Origin: an uncultured Pseudovibrio sp.
Lineage (GTDB): Bacteria; Pseudomonadota; Alphaproteobacteria; Rhizobiales; Stappiaceae
Reading direction: 5' to 3'
DNA length: 64,000 bases
Assembly: GCA_947496145.1 (NCBI GenBank)
Contig: CANMBS010000020.1
Span: 30,481-94,480, forward strand
This document shows positions 45,025-52,834 of the stretch, piece by piece. Below the pieces are notes generated by a model that made no database searches, was not told the origin of the DNA, and was given only the letters and a program-made list of their open reading frames with translations. Positions within the stretch are counted from its first letter, which is position 1. Every line of letters starts with the position of its first letter. The position numbers and the translations under genes were made by a program.

Positions 45025-45765
45025 ATGTCCTTTCAGATACCTCCTGATGCTGTTCGGATCTGGCGAGGGTTTCGGCAATCAACCCTTCCGCAAGATGAGT
45101 TTTTTCAAAGACTTGGAGAAACATTTATACCTTCAACAGTTCAAATGCAGATTAAGAACGGGCTGGATACTTACGTCCCGACTATTCCATGCGGTATGGC
45201 CGGTAAACCAGATACCGTGCCTGATGAGACTGCGATTTTGTTCTGGAACTCTCAACAGACTTACTGGGATGGGTTCAAAACGCTGGCTGGCCGAACTTAT
45301 ACGTTGACACATGGGGGGTGTTATACCCCAGAAAGCGGTGCTGATTTCCCTCTGCTGTTTGAAGGCGATCTGGTGCTTAACCAGTGCTACTTCCTGATTG
45401 ATAAATCGCAGGATTGGATGAAGGGGAAGATCAGGCATTTGGTAGGAGCTTTGCCCTCTGGAGCAAATACAGCAGAGCTGTTTCAGGAAATGCAAAGCAT
45501 CCTTATTGAAACGCAGGTGCGTGAGAAAATTCTCGGCGGAATTGTCTGTGTTGGCGCAGACTATATCACCTATTGGGAACTGGGGGATGGCACTGATTCA
45601 GGAGTGAACCAGCTGCAAGCCCTTTGCGGATGGTCTCATGTTTTTGAGCCTGTGCCGACCACATTGCCAGCACAAGCAGCCCTCTGGGATGATTGGCCGG
45701 GTATGTCGGTGAAACCCGGTGACACGTACAATATGCAGTTCACAAGGACCTTTGAAAATGGCTGA
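45025..45765 (+). CDS. Uncharacterised protein, first of tandem paralogues
   Basis: A 246-residue protein homologous to the next gene. Shared blocks are PPDAVRIWRGF, an LG-x-FIP motif, a VPDE-x-A segment, YFLID then DWM-x-G. The GGIVCVGADYITYWELG region is conserved in both. No family is recognised. Its ATG is three bases after the previous stop, and it overlaps the next gene by eight bases, so the pair is translated together. Confidence 0.65.
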   Translation: MSFQIPPDAVRIWRGFRQSTLPQDEFFQRLGETFIPSTVQMQIKNGLDTYVPTIPCGMAGKPDTVPDETAILFWNSQQTYWDGFKTLAGRTYTLTHGGCYTPESGADFPLLFEGDLVLNQCYFLIDKSQDWMKGKIRHLVGALPSGANTAELFQEMQSILIETQVREKILGGIVCVGADYITYWELGDGTDSGVNQLQALCGWSHVFEPVPTTLPAQAALWDDWPGMSVKPGDTYNMQFTRTFENG

Positions 45766-46507
45766 CTCTCAAAAGGTTCCACCCGATTCAGTGCATGTGT
45801 GGCGCGGGTTTCGCAGTCAGGATAAGACACAGCAGCAGTTTGAAGAATTTCTAGGCTCTGTGTTTGTGCCCGGATGCTCGTTGTTGCAACCTAATGCTGG
45901 CTTGCAGGCTTACATACCCTCTCTGCCACGGAGCGAAGGCAAGCCGCCAACGGTGCCGGATCAAAGTGCTTTGATGTTTTGGACGACAAAGCAAACCTAT
46001 CATGATGCCTTTAAGTGTGTTGCCGTGCGCTGCTATACCAATTTGCACGGCGATCTTTATGATACGTCACGCAGTGCGGCAGAGTTTCCTATATTGCTGC
46101 CTGAGGCTAATCTGCAACCTGAAACGCCCTACTTTCTGATAGATGCGCCAGCAGATTGGATGAGCGGTGAGGTGATGCATTATATTGGTGCGCGTAATCA
46201 TGATGTTTCACCAGAGGTTTTTCACCGGCACATCCTGCAATGGGCGAAAGGTATGCAATCGGAACGCGCTTTGAAGGGCGGTCTATTATGCGCTGGAGAA
46301 AGCTACGTTGTCGCCTGGACACTTTGGGGAAAGGGGCACGGTAACACACAGTGCTTTGAACCTTTGAAGGTGTTTTCCACTCCGTGGCTGGACCAGACAT
46401 CTGAAACTTATGAGTTGGCGCATGGGTTATGGGAAGACTGGCCCGGGATACCCATGTCAGCCCCAAACAGTCTTAACATTCAGCTTCATCGGATTCTGGA
46501 TACATGA
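45758..46507 (+). CDS. Uncharacterised protein, second tandem paralogue
   Basis: A 249-residue paralogue of the preceding protein, aligned along its whole length (for example VHVWRGF, FLGSVFVPG, the VPDQSALMFW block, APADWMSGEVMHYIGA, GGLLCAGESYVVAWTLWG). Duplication followed by divergence is evident; identity looks near one third. The start is the ATG at 45758 within the previous stop. Function unknown; an alternative ORF opening at 45719 is not used. Confidence 0.65.
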   Translation: MADSQKVPPDSVHVWRGFRSQDKTQQQFEEFLGSVFVPGCSLLQPNAGLQAYIPSLPRSEGKPPTVPDQSALMFWTTKQTYHDAFKCVAVRCYTNLHGDLYDTSRSAAEFPILLPEANLQPETPYFLIDAPADWMSGEVMHYIGARNHDVSPEVFHRHILQWAKGMQSERALKGGLLCAGESYVVAWTLWGKGHGNTQCFEPLKVFSTPWLDQTSETYELAHGLWEDWPGIPMSAPNSLNIQLHRILDT

Positions 46508-48015
46508 TGCAATCCATAGTCAATTATGAGAATGCGGACTTAGCCCGGCTAAAGTCTGCTGCGGCAAGTGCAGTTGCTGCGACCACGGAGCACTCTCCAG
46601 ACCAAGGTGTCCCTGTTGCACATCCGATGTTGGATGGTGTTGATGCCTATGCTCATAAAGCCTTACAGGGAAACGCGCCTGAGGTTCCAACCACGCGCAA
46701 CGCAAGTGATCCGGAAGCGGCTGAATATCTAGCTTATCTGACACATCACAAAGCACATGCTGTTTTTTGCGGAAACAAGCAAATTGAAGCGCAAATGCAA
46801 ACGCAGTTGGATGATTTTACCTTTGGTAATCCCGCCTGGCAGCAGATGTTTGATGAATATGTCAAGTACTTCTGGGCGTATCCCGGGCATTCGGGTGGTA
46901 AGCTGGACTATCGCAGTTGGAGAGATCCTCAGTATGGAGGCGGTAGCTTTGACTATGGATGCGTGAAGTGGCAGCTACCCTCAGATGCTACGATTGCACT
47001 GATCGGCGACATCGGAACAGGAACGGATGTCGCTGCTGCAGTGTTGGCCTCTGCACTCTCATTCAAACCCGATGCCATATTGCATGTGGGGGACGTTTAT
47101 TATTCCGGCACAGAGCAGGAGTTTGAGACATACTTTTTAGGTTTGCTCAATGCGGCTTTCACAGCAGCAGGGCATCGGCCACCTGTATATACGCTGCCCG
47201 GCAATCATGAGTATTTCTGCGGTGCGTTCCCGTATTTTAGGTGTCTGGATGAGGGACGCCTTGTCAACCGGCCAGACCAGCAGCAACAGGCCAGCTATTT
47301 TCGTCTGACATCGGAAGATGACGGCTGGCAAATCCTTGGTATGGATACCGGGTATCATGGCCATTATCTGAAAGTTGCGGGTGATCAGCTGGATAAGGCT
47401 TTGGGAGCACTTCAGGTGAAACCAAGTGATGCATATGATCCACAAAACCCGCCTCCCATGGTGTATGTGCGTTCTGATGAAGTGGACTGGCACCGCCATC
47501 ATCTCAGCCAGTTTTCAGGTCGGTCTTTGCTGTTTGGGCATCATCAACTTTATTCAGGTCGTTTTACCGTGGGAGTGGCACCAGATTATGAAGGTGACAT
47601 CAATTGGTTAGGGGTCAACACAGCGCTCTGGCAAGCCTTTGGACCATATTTTGACAAGGTTGCTGCATGGTTTTGGGGGCATGAACACAACCTGTGCATC
47701 TTCGAGGATTGCTTCAGACCCAAAGGTTGGCCACCAGATAGTTCTGCACCAGATAATCCATTAAAAACACTAGCTAAAGGTCGTTGTATTGGTCACTCAG
47801 CGATTCCGGTGCAAGAGAAGGAAACACCTTATGAAGAGGTGAATCCTGTGCCGATTATATCAGGTACACAACTTGACAAGGTTGAGCACTGGTACAATCG
47901 CGGATTTGAGATTTTGAAGCTGAATGGGGCAGGGCAACCTGCTCATTGCACATACTACCAGATTGCCGGCGCTGACCCGGCTCCCCTTAAAGTTTACAGC
48001 GAAGATATAGGTTAG
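46504..48015 (+). CDS. Calcineurin-like metallophosphatase
   Basis: A 503-residue metallophosphoesterase. The metal-binding motifs are all readable: GDIGTG near residue 167, GD in HVGDVYYSG near 195, GNHEYF near 235, GHH in LLFGHHQLYSG near 345 and the terminal GHEHN near 392. The substrate may be a phosphodiester, monoester or nucleotide; the family does not settle it. It has an N-terminal region of 150 residues and a C-terminal extension without known domains. No signal peptide is seen, so it is probably cytoplasmic. Confidence 0.88.
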   Translation: MMQSIVNYENADLARLKSAAASAVAATTEHSPDQGVPVAHPMLDGVDAYAHKALQGNAPEVPTTRNASDPEAAEYLAYLTHHKAHAVFCGNKQIEAQMQTQLDDFTFGNPAWQQMFDEYVKYFWAYPGHSGGKLDYRSWRDPQYGGGSFDYGCVKWQLPSDATIALIGDIGTGTDVAAAVLASALSFKPDAILHVGDVYYSGTEQEFETYFLGLLNAAFTAAGHRPPVYTLPGNHEYFCGAFPYFRCLDEGRLVNRPDQQQQASYFRLTSEDDGWQILGMDTGYHGHYLKVAGDQLDKALGALQVKPSDAYDPQNPPPMVYVRSDEVDWHRHHLSQFSGRSLLFGHHQLYSGRFTVGVAPDYEGDINWLGVNTALWQAFGPYFDKVAAWFWGHEHNLCIFEDCFRPKGWPPDSSAPDNPLKTLAKGRCIGHSAIPVQEKETPYEEVNPVPIISGTQLDKVEHWYNRGFEILKLNGAGQPAHCTYYQIAGADPAPLKVYSEDIG

Positions 48016-48024
48016 GAGACGGGT

Positions 48025-48948
48025 ATGACGACTGCAACGCTCTATACAATGACACCTACACAACAAGCTGGTGTGATGGATTGGTCTACGGCTGGGCAAC
48101 CGGTCTTCGAACGAAGTTATGATGCCATAACAACCTATGACAATTATGGGACCATGATGTTTGTCGGATATAACCGGGAGAGTGGGGCTTGTGATACCTA
48201 TGAACTCCTGGAAGCCGCACCATGGATCAAACAGGTGCCTAATACATTTGAGTTGGGTAAAGATTGGGACACAATTCAGCCGTTTTACATGATGGACAAG
48301 CCGCACCTGCTGGCGTATCAGGCTAAGAACGGACACATGTATTTCTTCCCTTTGACCAAGGAGTTGAGGTCAGAAGATCCCTTGCACTTCTACCATACAC
48401 GTTATCCCTATACGACGAACCTGAGTGAGGTGAAGTGCCTTGTCGATCTGGGACAGAACTTTGTGTTTGGCTACAATCATGACGATGGTGCCGTGAACTC
48501 CTGGACGATTTCAGCTACCGCTAAATCTGAAGGTAAAAGTCCTCCGCTGGTGGTAGAGAATGTCTGGGCGCATCAATGGGCGAAAGGGTGGACGCGGTTT
48601 GCATTCTTCACCTGGGGGAAGGAGAATTTTTTCCTGAAAACCAATACCTGGAAGCCCAACGTCAACATCGATCATTTTTCCGATGATTTAAGCGAAGGCA
48701 CCAATGAGGTGGGATCACACCTGCATTTAAAAGATGATCAGGAGCTGGATATTGTGCATCCCTTTATGGTTGGCCCAGGTGATCCTTACTTTATGACTTA
48801 TATGGCAAGTAATGGTGAAGTGACCCTGAACCGGGTACATGGCAATTGCATGGGGTGGACAACTGAAGCAACGGTCACAGCTGCCACTGGTGTCTCGCAG
48901 ATTGTTCCATATCGGCTGGGTGAGCAGAATTATGCTCTGTTTATGTGA
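48025..48948 (+). CDS. Beta-propeller-like uncharacterised protein
   Basis: A 307-residue protein of repeated strand units with aromatic starts (for example MMFVGYNRESG, LLAYQAKNGHMYFFPL, FVFGYNHDDGAVNSWTI, FMTYMASNGEVTLNRV). The spacing of about 45-50 residues suggests a small propeller of five or six blades, perhaps a lectin or tectonin-type binding protein. It is the last gene of the plus-strand operon and its stop overlaps the end of the convergent minus-strand operon by eight bases. Confidence 0.6.
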   Translation: MTTATLYTMTPTQQAGVMDWSTAGQPVFERSYDAITTYDNYGTMMFVGYNRESGACDTYELLEAAPWIKQVPNTFELGKDWDTIQPFYMMDKPHLLAYQAKNGHMYFFPLTKELRSEDPLHFYHTRYPYTTNLSEVKCLVDLGQNFVFGYNHDDGAVNSWTISATAKSEGKSPPLVVENVWAHQWAKGWTRFAFFTWGKENFFLKTNTWKPNVNIDHFSDDLSEGTNEVGSHLHLKDDQELDIVHPFMVGPGDPYFMTYMASNGEVTLNRVHGNCMGWTTEATVTAATGVSQIVPYRLGEQNYALFM

Positions 48949-49810
48949 TCCTGGTCTGGTTTTGTGGGTAATAGAGCAACCGGAAATCCAATGCAGTTGG
49001 CAACCAGAGCAGTGTCTGTGCTATATCTGCTGATGGGATACTGTCCAACGCCTCATATAGAGGCGTTGGTTCTGAGAAGGCTCTTAAGAGGCTAGCCTGC
49101 CACTCTGTGATTTGAAGTGATATGATTTTGTAATCTCTGCGAGACAGAGCAACCCAGTTCTCTTGCTGTTGTGGGGTCGCGTCACTTTTTGTTTTATGCA
49201 GTGATTGGCTAAAGGCAAGGATCAGATAGTCTAGCTGTAAGATTCTTACACATGGCGCTACTTGCAGTGGCTTCGTGTTATCAGGGGCAAAAAAGTCAGC
49301 TGCCGTTGGCGTGGGAGGACGGTCCTGTTCCTCAAGTCCTTGAGCAAGCAATACTTCTGCCTGCGCTCGTTCAAAGCGGGCCAGTTGGGATGGGACTTGA
49401 AAGAGTGCTAGTTGTTCAGGATTGTTTGCACCGTGTGGTTGGGTCTTTTCAAGAAACTCAGGAAACATAGCTCCCAGTCCATAAAGACTGCTAAAGCGCG
49501 AAGGTTGGATGACAATATAGGCTTTAGCAAACCCTTCAAAAACCTCCGAGCCCATAAACTTGCAGAGTAACGGATACTCAGCTTTTAAAGCTTCAACTAA
49601 GCGCAATATATATCCTGAAGCATAAATATTGATACGCTCAACCGCCTTGAACTCATCAGTTTCTTTGATCGCATCGGTAAGCGTGAGGTCTGTTTTTTGC
49701 TCAGCTTCTGCAAGTTTCTGGAACAGGTCTCCACGTTTGATAAGGACTTCTTGCATCCAGTTCTGGAGCTGGCTCAGGTGAATATTTTTTTTCAGTTCAC
49801 TTTGTTTCAT
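48941..49810 (-). CDS. DUF2063/BufC-like MNIO partner protein
   Basis: A 289-residue protein of the DUF2063 family, which pairs with DUF692 enzymes (BufC/HvfC/TglI/MbnC type). The N-terminal helical domain (LQNWMQEVLIKRGDL, ERINIYASGYILRLVEALKAEYPLL) matches the family, and a C-terminal domain resembles the peptide-binding part. It probably delivers the substrate to the neighbouring MNIO. Its start overlaps the DUF692 stop by four bases, which is the typical arrangement. It is the last gene of its operon. Confidence 0.85.
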   Translation of the reverse strand: MKQSELKKNIHLSQLQNWMQEVLIKRGDLFQKLAEAEQKTDLTLTDAIKETDEFKAVERINIYASGYILRLVEALKAEYPLLCKFMGSEVFEGFAKAYIVIQPSRFSSLYGLGAMFPEFLEKTQPHGANNPEQLALFQVPSQLARFERAQAEVLLAQGLEEQDRPPTPTAADFFAPDNTKPLQVAPCVRILQLDYLILAFSQSLHKTKSDATPQQQENWVALSRRDYKIISLQITEWQASLLRAFSEPTPLYEALDSIPSADIAQTLLWLPTALDFRLLYYPQNQTRIT

Positions 49811-50751
49811 CGCTGCACAACCGGTGTTGAGAGCGCCTGTGATGCTTCCATAATTTTTTCTGAGTTCATCTCCAAACTGTGCTTGTTCTCCAGAAAGTGC
49901 CTTGCTTTATTTAGCTCAGCTACAACCTCATAAAAACTTGGGATATTAGCATCCCATTCGAGGAGCGTAGATACAGGTCCGGTTTTCTCTATAAGCATTC
50001 CATAGAGCTCCCAGACTTGTGCAGGAACAGGTTGATCGTGGGTGTCTACCAGACAATTTCCCGCTTTGGTCGGGCCTGCTAAGTGTACCTGCTGGATGCG
50101 GTGATGCGGGATGTTTTGCAAATACTCTTTGGGGTCAAAGCCGTGATTGAATGAAGAAACGAAAACGTTATTTACATCAAGGAGCAGGAGGCAATCAGTC
50201 AGACCTGTAAGCTCTGCGAGAAACTCCCATTCGGCCATTTCATTTTGGCGGAATTCCAAATATGTAGAGGGATTTTCAAGAAGGATCGGTTGACCAAGAA
50301 ATTCCTGAACCTGCAACACACGCTTGGTTACATGTGAAAGACTTTCTTCTGTTAGCGGCATTGGCAGGAGGTCGTGTGTGTTATGACCTAAAACACCTGT
50401 CCAGCACAGGTGATCTGAAATCCATGCGGGTTCTACATAATCTGAAAGTTCTTTTAGTTTTTGCAGGTAATCCCAGTTCAGCGGATCGGAAGAGCCAAGG
50501 TTTAAAGAAACACCATGCATCACAATCGGGCATTGGTTGCGCAATTGCTTTAGAACATGGCGCGCATACCCGTAGTTATCGATGAAGTTTTCGCTGATGA
50601 TCTCAAACCAGTCAACGGGCAGTGTTTCGCAGGACATGATTTCTGGAAAATGCTGGGACCGCAGGCCGATCCCAAAACCCAGATAGTCGTGATGAAGAGC
50701 TTGAAGCGGAGCCGCAATGTTTGCGGCTCCCTTTTGTGTATATGAGGGCAA
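49807..50751 (-). CDS. DUF692/MNIO family iron enzyme, BufB-like
   Basis: A 314-residue multinuclear non-heme iron oxidative enzyme (MNIO, DUF692). Family blocks are intact: GIGLRSQHF, IVMHGVSLNLGSSDPLNWDY, WISDHLCW, HDLLPMPLTEE, ILLENPSTY, LLLDVNNVFVSSFNHGFDP, VDTHDQPVP and LLEWDANIP, which provide the His, Asp and Glu ligands. MNIOs modify cysteine in RiPP precursors (methanobactin, bufferin, aminopyruvate-type). It lies directly between the Cys-rich ferritin-like protein and BufC-like partner. Confidence 0.93.
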   Translation of the reverse strand: MPSYTQKGAANIAAPLQALHHDYLGFGIGLRSQHFPEIMSCETLPVDWFEIISENFIDNYGYARHVLKQLRNQCPIVMHGVSLNLGSSDPLNWDYLQKLKELSDYVEPAWISDHLCWTGVLGHNTHDLLPMPLTEESLSHVTKRVLQVQEFLGQPILLENPSTYLEFRQNEMAEWEFLAELTGLTDCLLLLDVNNVFVSSFNHGFDPKEYLQNIPHHRIQQVHLAGPTKAGNCLVDTHDQPVPAQVWELYGMLIEKTGPVSTLLEWDANIPSFYEVVAELNKARHFLENKHSLEMNSEKIMEASQALSTPVVQR

Positions 50752-50768
50752 GATACCAATTTCCCCTT

Positions 50769-52754
50769 TTATGTGCTTGGCGGCATTGCCAAGCGCAAAT
50801 CACTTGCAGGCGGGAAGGGTGTTTGCTGCGGATCAAGTCCCTTTGCATGACAATACGCCTGCCATGCGATCGAATAGACCGAGTCTCCAACCGCATATGG
50901 AAGATGTTCGTCCAGCGGTTCAAAGTTATGTTTCGGTGCTGGTCCAAATTTGAACAGCTCCATCTCATAGCAATCATCTTTTTGCTTTGGATAAAGCTGC
51001 GAGGCGGAAATGGGGACAGCACACCCTCCGAAACCGCCGCATTTATTGTCCGCCGGAGCACTCTTCAGGCTAGTTGCCACAGACCCGCTGCAGCTGCCTC
51101 CACCGCTCGCGCTTTGCACAAAGCCGCAACCGCCTTGGGTTTTGCAGTCATTAGAGCCTTTACAGCTATGATAGGCAAGAACGCTCGCGCAATCATCAGT
51201 TGCGCTTTTTTCCAGTGCCATCCCCTGACAGGCGTGATAAAGGATGCCTTCCTTTTGTGACGCAATACCAGTTACGAGATCAGGTACTTTTCCGGTCACT
51301 GCCCAACAGATTGACACCCGATCACCGGAACCGTCCATGGCCGGGGTAGGAAACTGTTTGCTTTGGCTGTTGTCCCAGAACTTGTTCAATACTGTGGTAA
51401 TGCCTTTAATCGTCCCGACTGCTGCTTGACTGAGCGTTTTATGAGCATGGGGATCGGCTTTTAAGCGATTCAATGCATCTGCGACTTCTTGCGTTAAAGG
51501 TATATTTGGCGCGCCGTTGTGTCCCAGCATCTCCGGGGTCCAACTGTTTTTTTCGTGCCATTGATCCCAGGTCACATAATCTGATTTTTGCACCAGTGTC
51601 AGCACCTCTGAAAACAGTTCAAAATGATCTTTATCAGCGGCGTCTGAACGAGCGCGGGCAATGCCCGACAGCGTGGGCAGTTCCTGACCTTCGTCATTAT
51701 AGTGAGGGTAGTCTTCTTTTAATGCTTCCTTATTGGGTTGAAATTTTTCCTTCACACTTCCCAAAGGGTTCTTTGTGCCTATCTTTAGAGAGTTTGCCCA
51801 GGACTTGAAGCCCCAGACGTGAAGAATGTCCGTAATGACGTCCCCGCCTTCACCTTGATCTGTTATTGCATTGATATTATTAATTAATCTCAGTTTTAAT
51901 GTATCGATCTGTTCCAGATCCATATCAATCAATGGATACTGGGAGGCATCAGCAACAGGTTTGTTAAACTGATCTCGCTGAAGTCCGAGAAGTCGACCAA
52001 GCAGGCTTGTTTGGTCTGAGTATGTGATTTCCAGATAGCTCCAGTAACATAGATACATATGGCCAATGGAACCAAACAGAGGCAAATCGCTCTCAGTCAT
52101 TGAGGGCGTAAACCAGTCAAAAGGAGCTGGTTCGAAGTACTTGGAGCGACCATCTGGAAGTTCAGGATTATTAAGGTTCAGCTTTGCTTCTTCCAAAGTT
52201 TCTTCAATCGCCATGAAGAGCTCAGCTTGCTCTTTGTTCATCGCACGCAAGATAACCTGTTTGTCTTTAAGATCTGGCCGCTTCCAATCCCTGAAGTCCA
52301 ATATGTGCGGAATTTGTGTGTTTCCCTTCTCGTAACACGTCCATCCAAACTCAGCATTTTGCAAAGCAGAACTTGTGAAGCATGGCTTTACACCAATTAC
52401 ACTTGCCATATTTGAGGCAAGTTGCAAATGCAGCATCTCTTCAATAAAAACAGAATAGACTTTGTTAAATACTTGCTTGTTTGTTGTATCTGGATCTGCC
52501 GCCGGGGCAGAACCTGGCCACCAGCGGCCTTTGTAGAGTGAACTACCCTTGCTGTTAATCTGATGCGTGCCCTGCACAGAGTAAAGTGCAGTCATGTACA
52601 GCGGAATAGTAAACAACTCCACGTTCATGCATGCCTGAGCAATGGCTTTAACGCATGACAAGTCGGCATCAATGTAAGATGTATCGCGGTTGGTACATGC
52701 ATTGACCAAGCCCGAGCAGGCCTCTTCAGTGAGTTCCAGAAAAGCACGTTTCAT
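50769..52754 (-). CDS. Ferritin-like protein with MNIO-substrate-like Cys-rich domain
   Basis: A 661-residue protein. The N-terminal 250 or so residues form a ferritin-like domain of the VioB type; ligands include Glu46 in NVELFTIPLYMTALYS and E106-M-L-H109 in FIEEMLHLQLASNMASVIG. At about residues 505-596 there is a nine-cysteine domain with HSCKGSNDCKTQGGCG, then GGGSCSG, NKCGGFGGCA and KQKDDCYE. This resembles the CKG-x-N-x-CKGQGGC repeats found in MNIO substrates. The gene is 17 bases upstream of the MNIO. I infer that the enzyme modifies cysteines within this protein. No signal peptide. Confidence 0.75.
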   Translation of the reverse strand: MKRAFLELTEEACSGLVNACTNRDTSYIDADLSCVKAIAQACMNVELFTIPLYMTALYSVQGTHQINSKGSSLYKGRWWPGSAPAADPDTTNKQVFNKVYSVFIEEMLHLQLASNMASVIGVKPCFTSSALQNAEFGWTCYEKGNTQIPHILDFRDWKRPDLKDKQVILRAMNKEQAELFMAIEETLEEAKLNLNNPELPDGRSKYFEPAPFDWFTPSMTESDLPLFGSIGHMYLCYWSYLEITYSDQTSLLGRLLGLQRDQFNKPVADASQYPLIDMDLEQIDTLKLRLINNINAITDQGEGGDVITDILHVWGFKSWANSLKIGTKNPLGSVKEKFQPNKEALKEDYPHYNDEGQELPTLSGIARARSDAADKDHFELFSEVLTLVQKSDYVTWDQWHEKNSWTPEMLGHNGAPNIPLTQEVADALNRLKADPHAHKTLSQAAVGTIKGITTVLNKFWDNSQSKQFPTPAMDGSGDRVSICWAVTGKVPDLVTGIASQKEGILYHACQGMALEKSATDDCASVLAYHSCKGSNDCKTQGGCGFVQSASGGGSCSGSVATSLKSAPADNKCGGFGGCAVPISASQLYPKQKDDCYEMELFKFGPAPKHNFEPLDEHLPYAVGDSVYSIAWQAYCHAKGLDPQQTPFPPASDLRLAMPPST

Positions 52755-52780
52755 TGACGTATCCTTCGGTTTGGCGAAAG

Positions 52781-52809
52781 AACGCCCGGTCTTTTTATTG
52801 CCAGGCGTT
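52781..52809 (-). terminator. Weak hairpin between decarboxylase and ferritin-like genes
   Basis: AACGCC and GGCGTT pair with further partial pairing inside, in the 80-base gap between the two genes. It lacks a clean T run, so it may be an attenuator or an RNA-stability element and not a full terminator. Confidence 0.3.
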
Positions 52810-52834
52810 GATTTGGGAAGTAACGACAGGCTTG

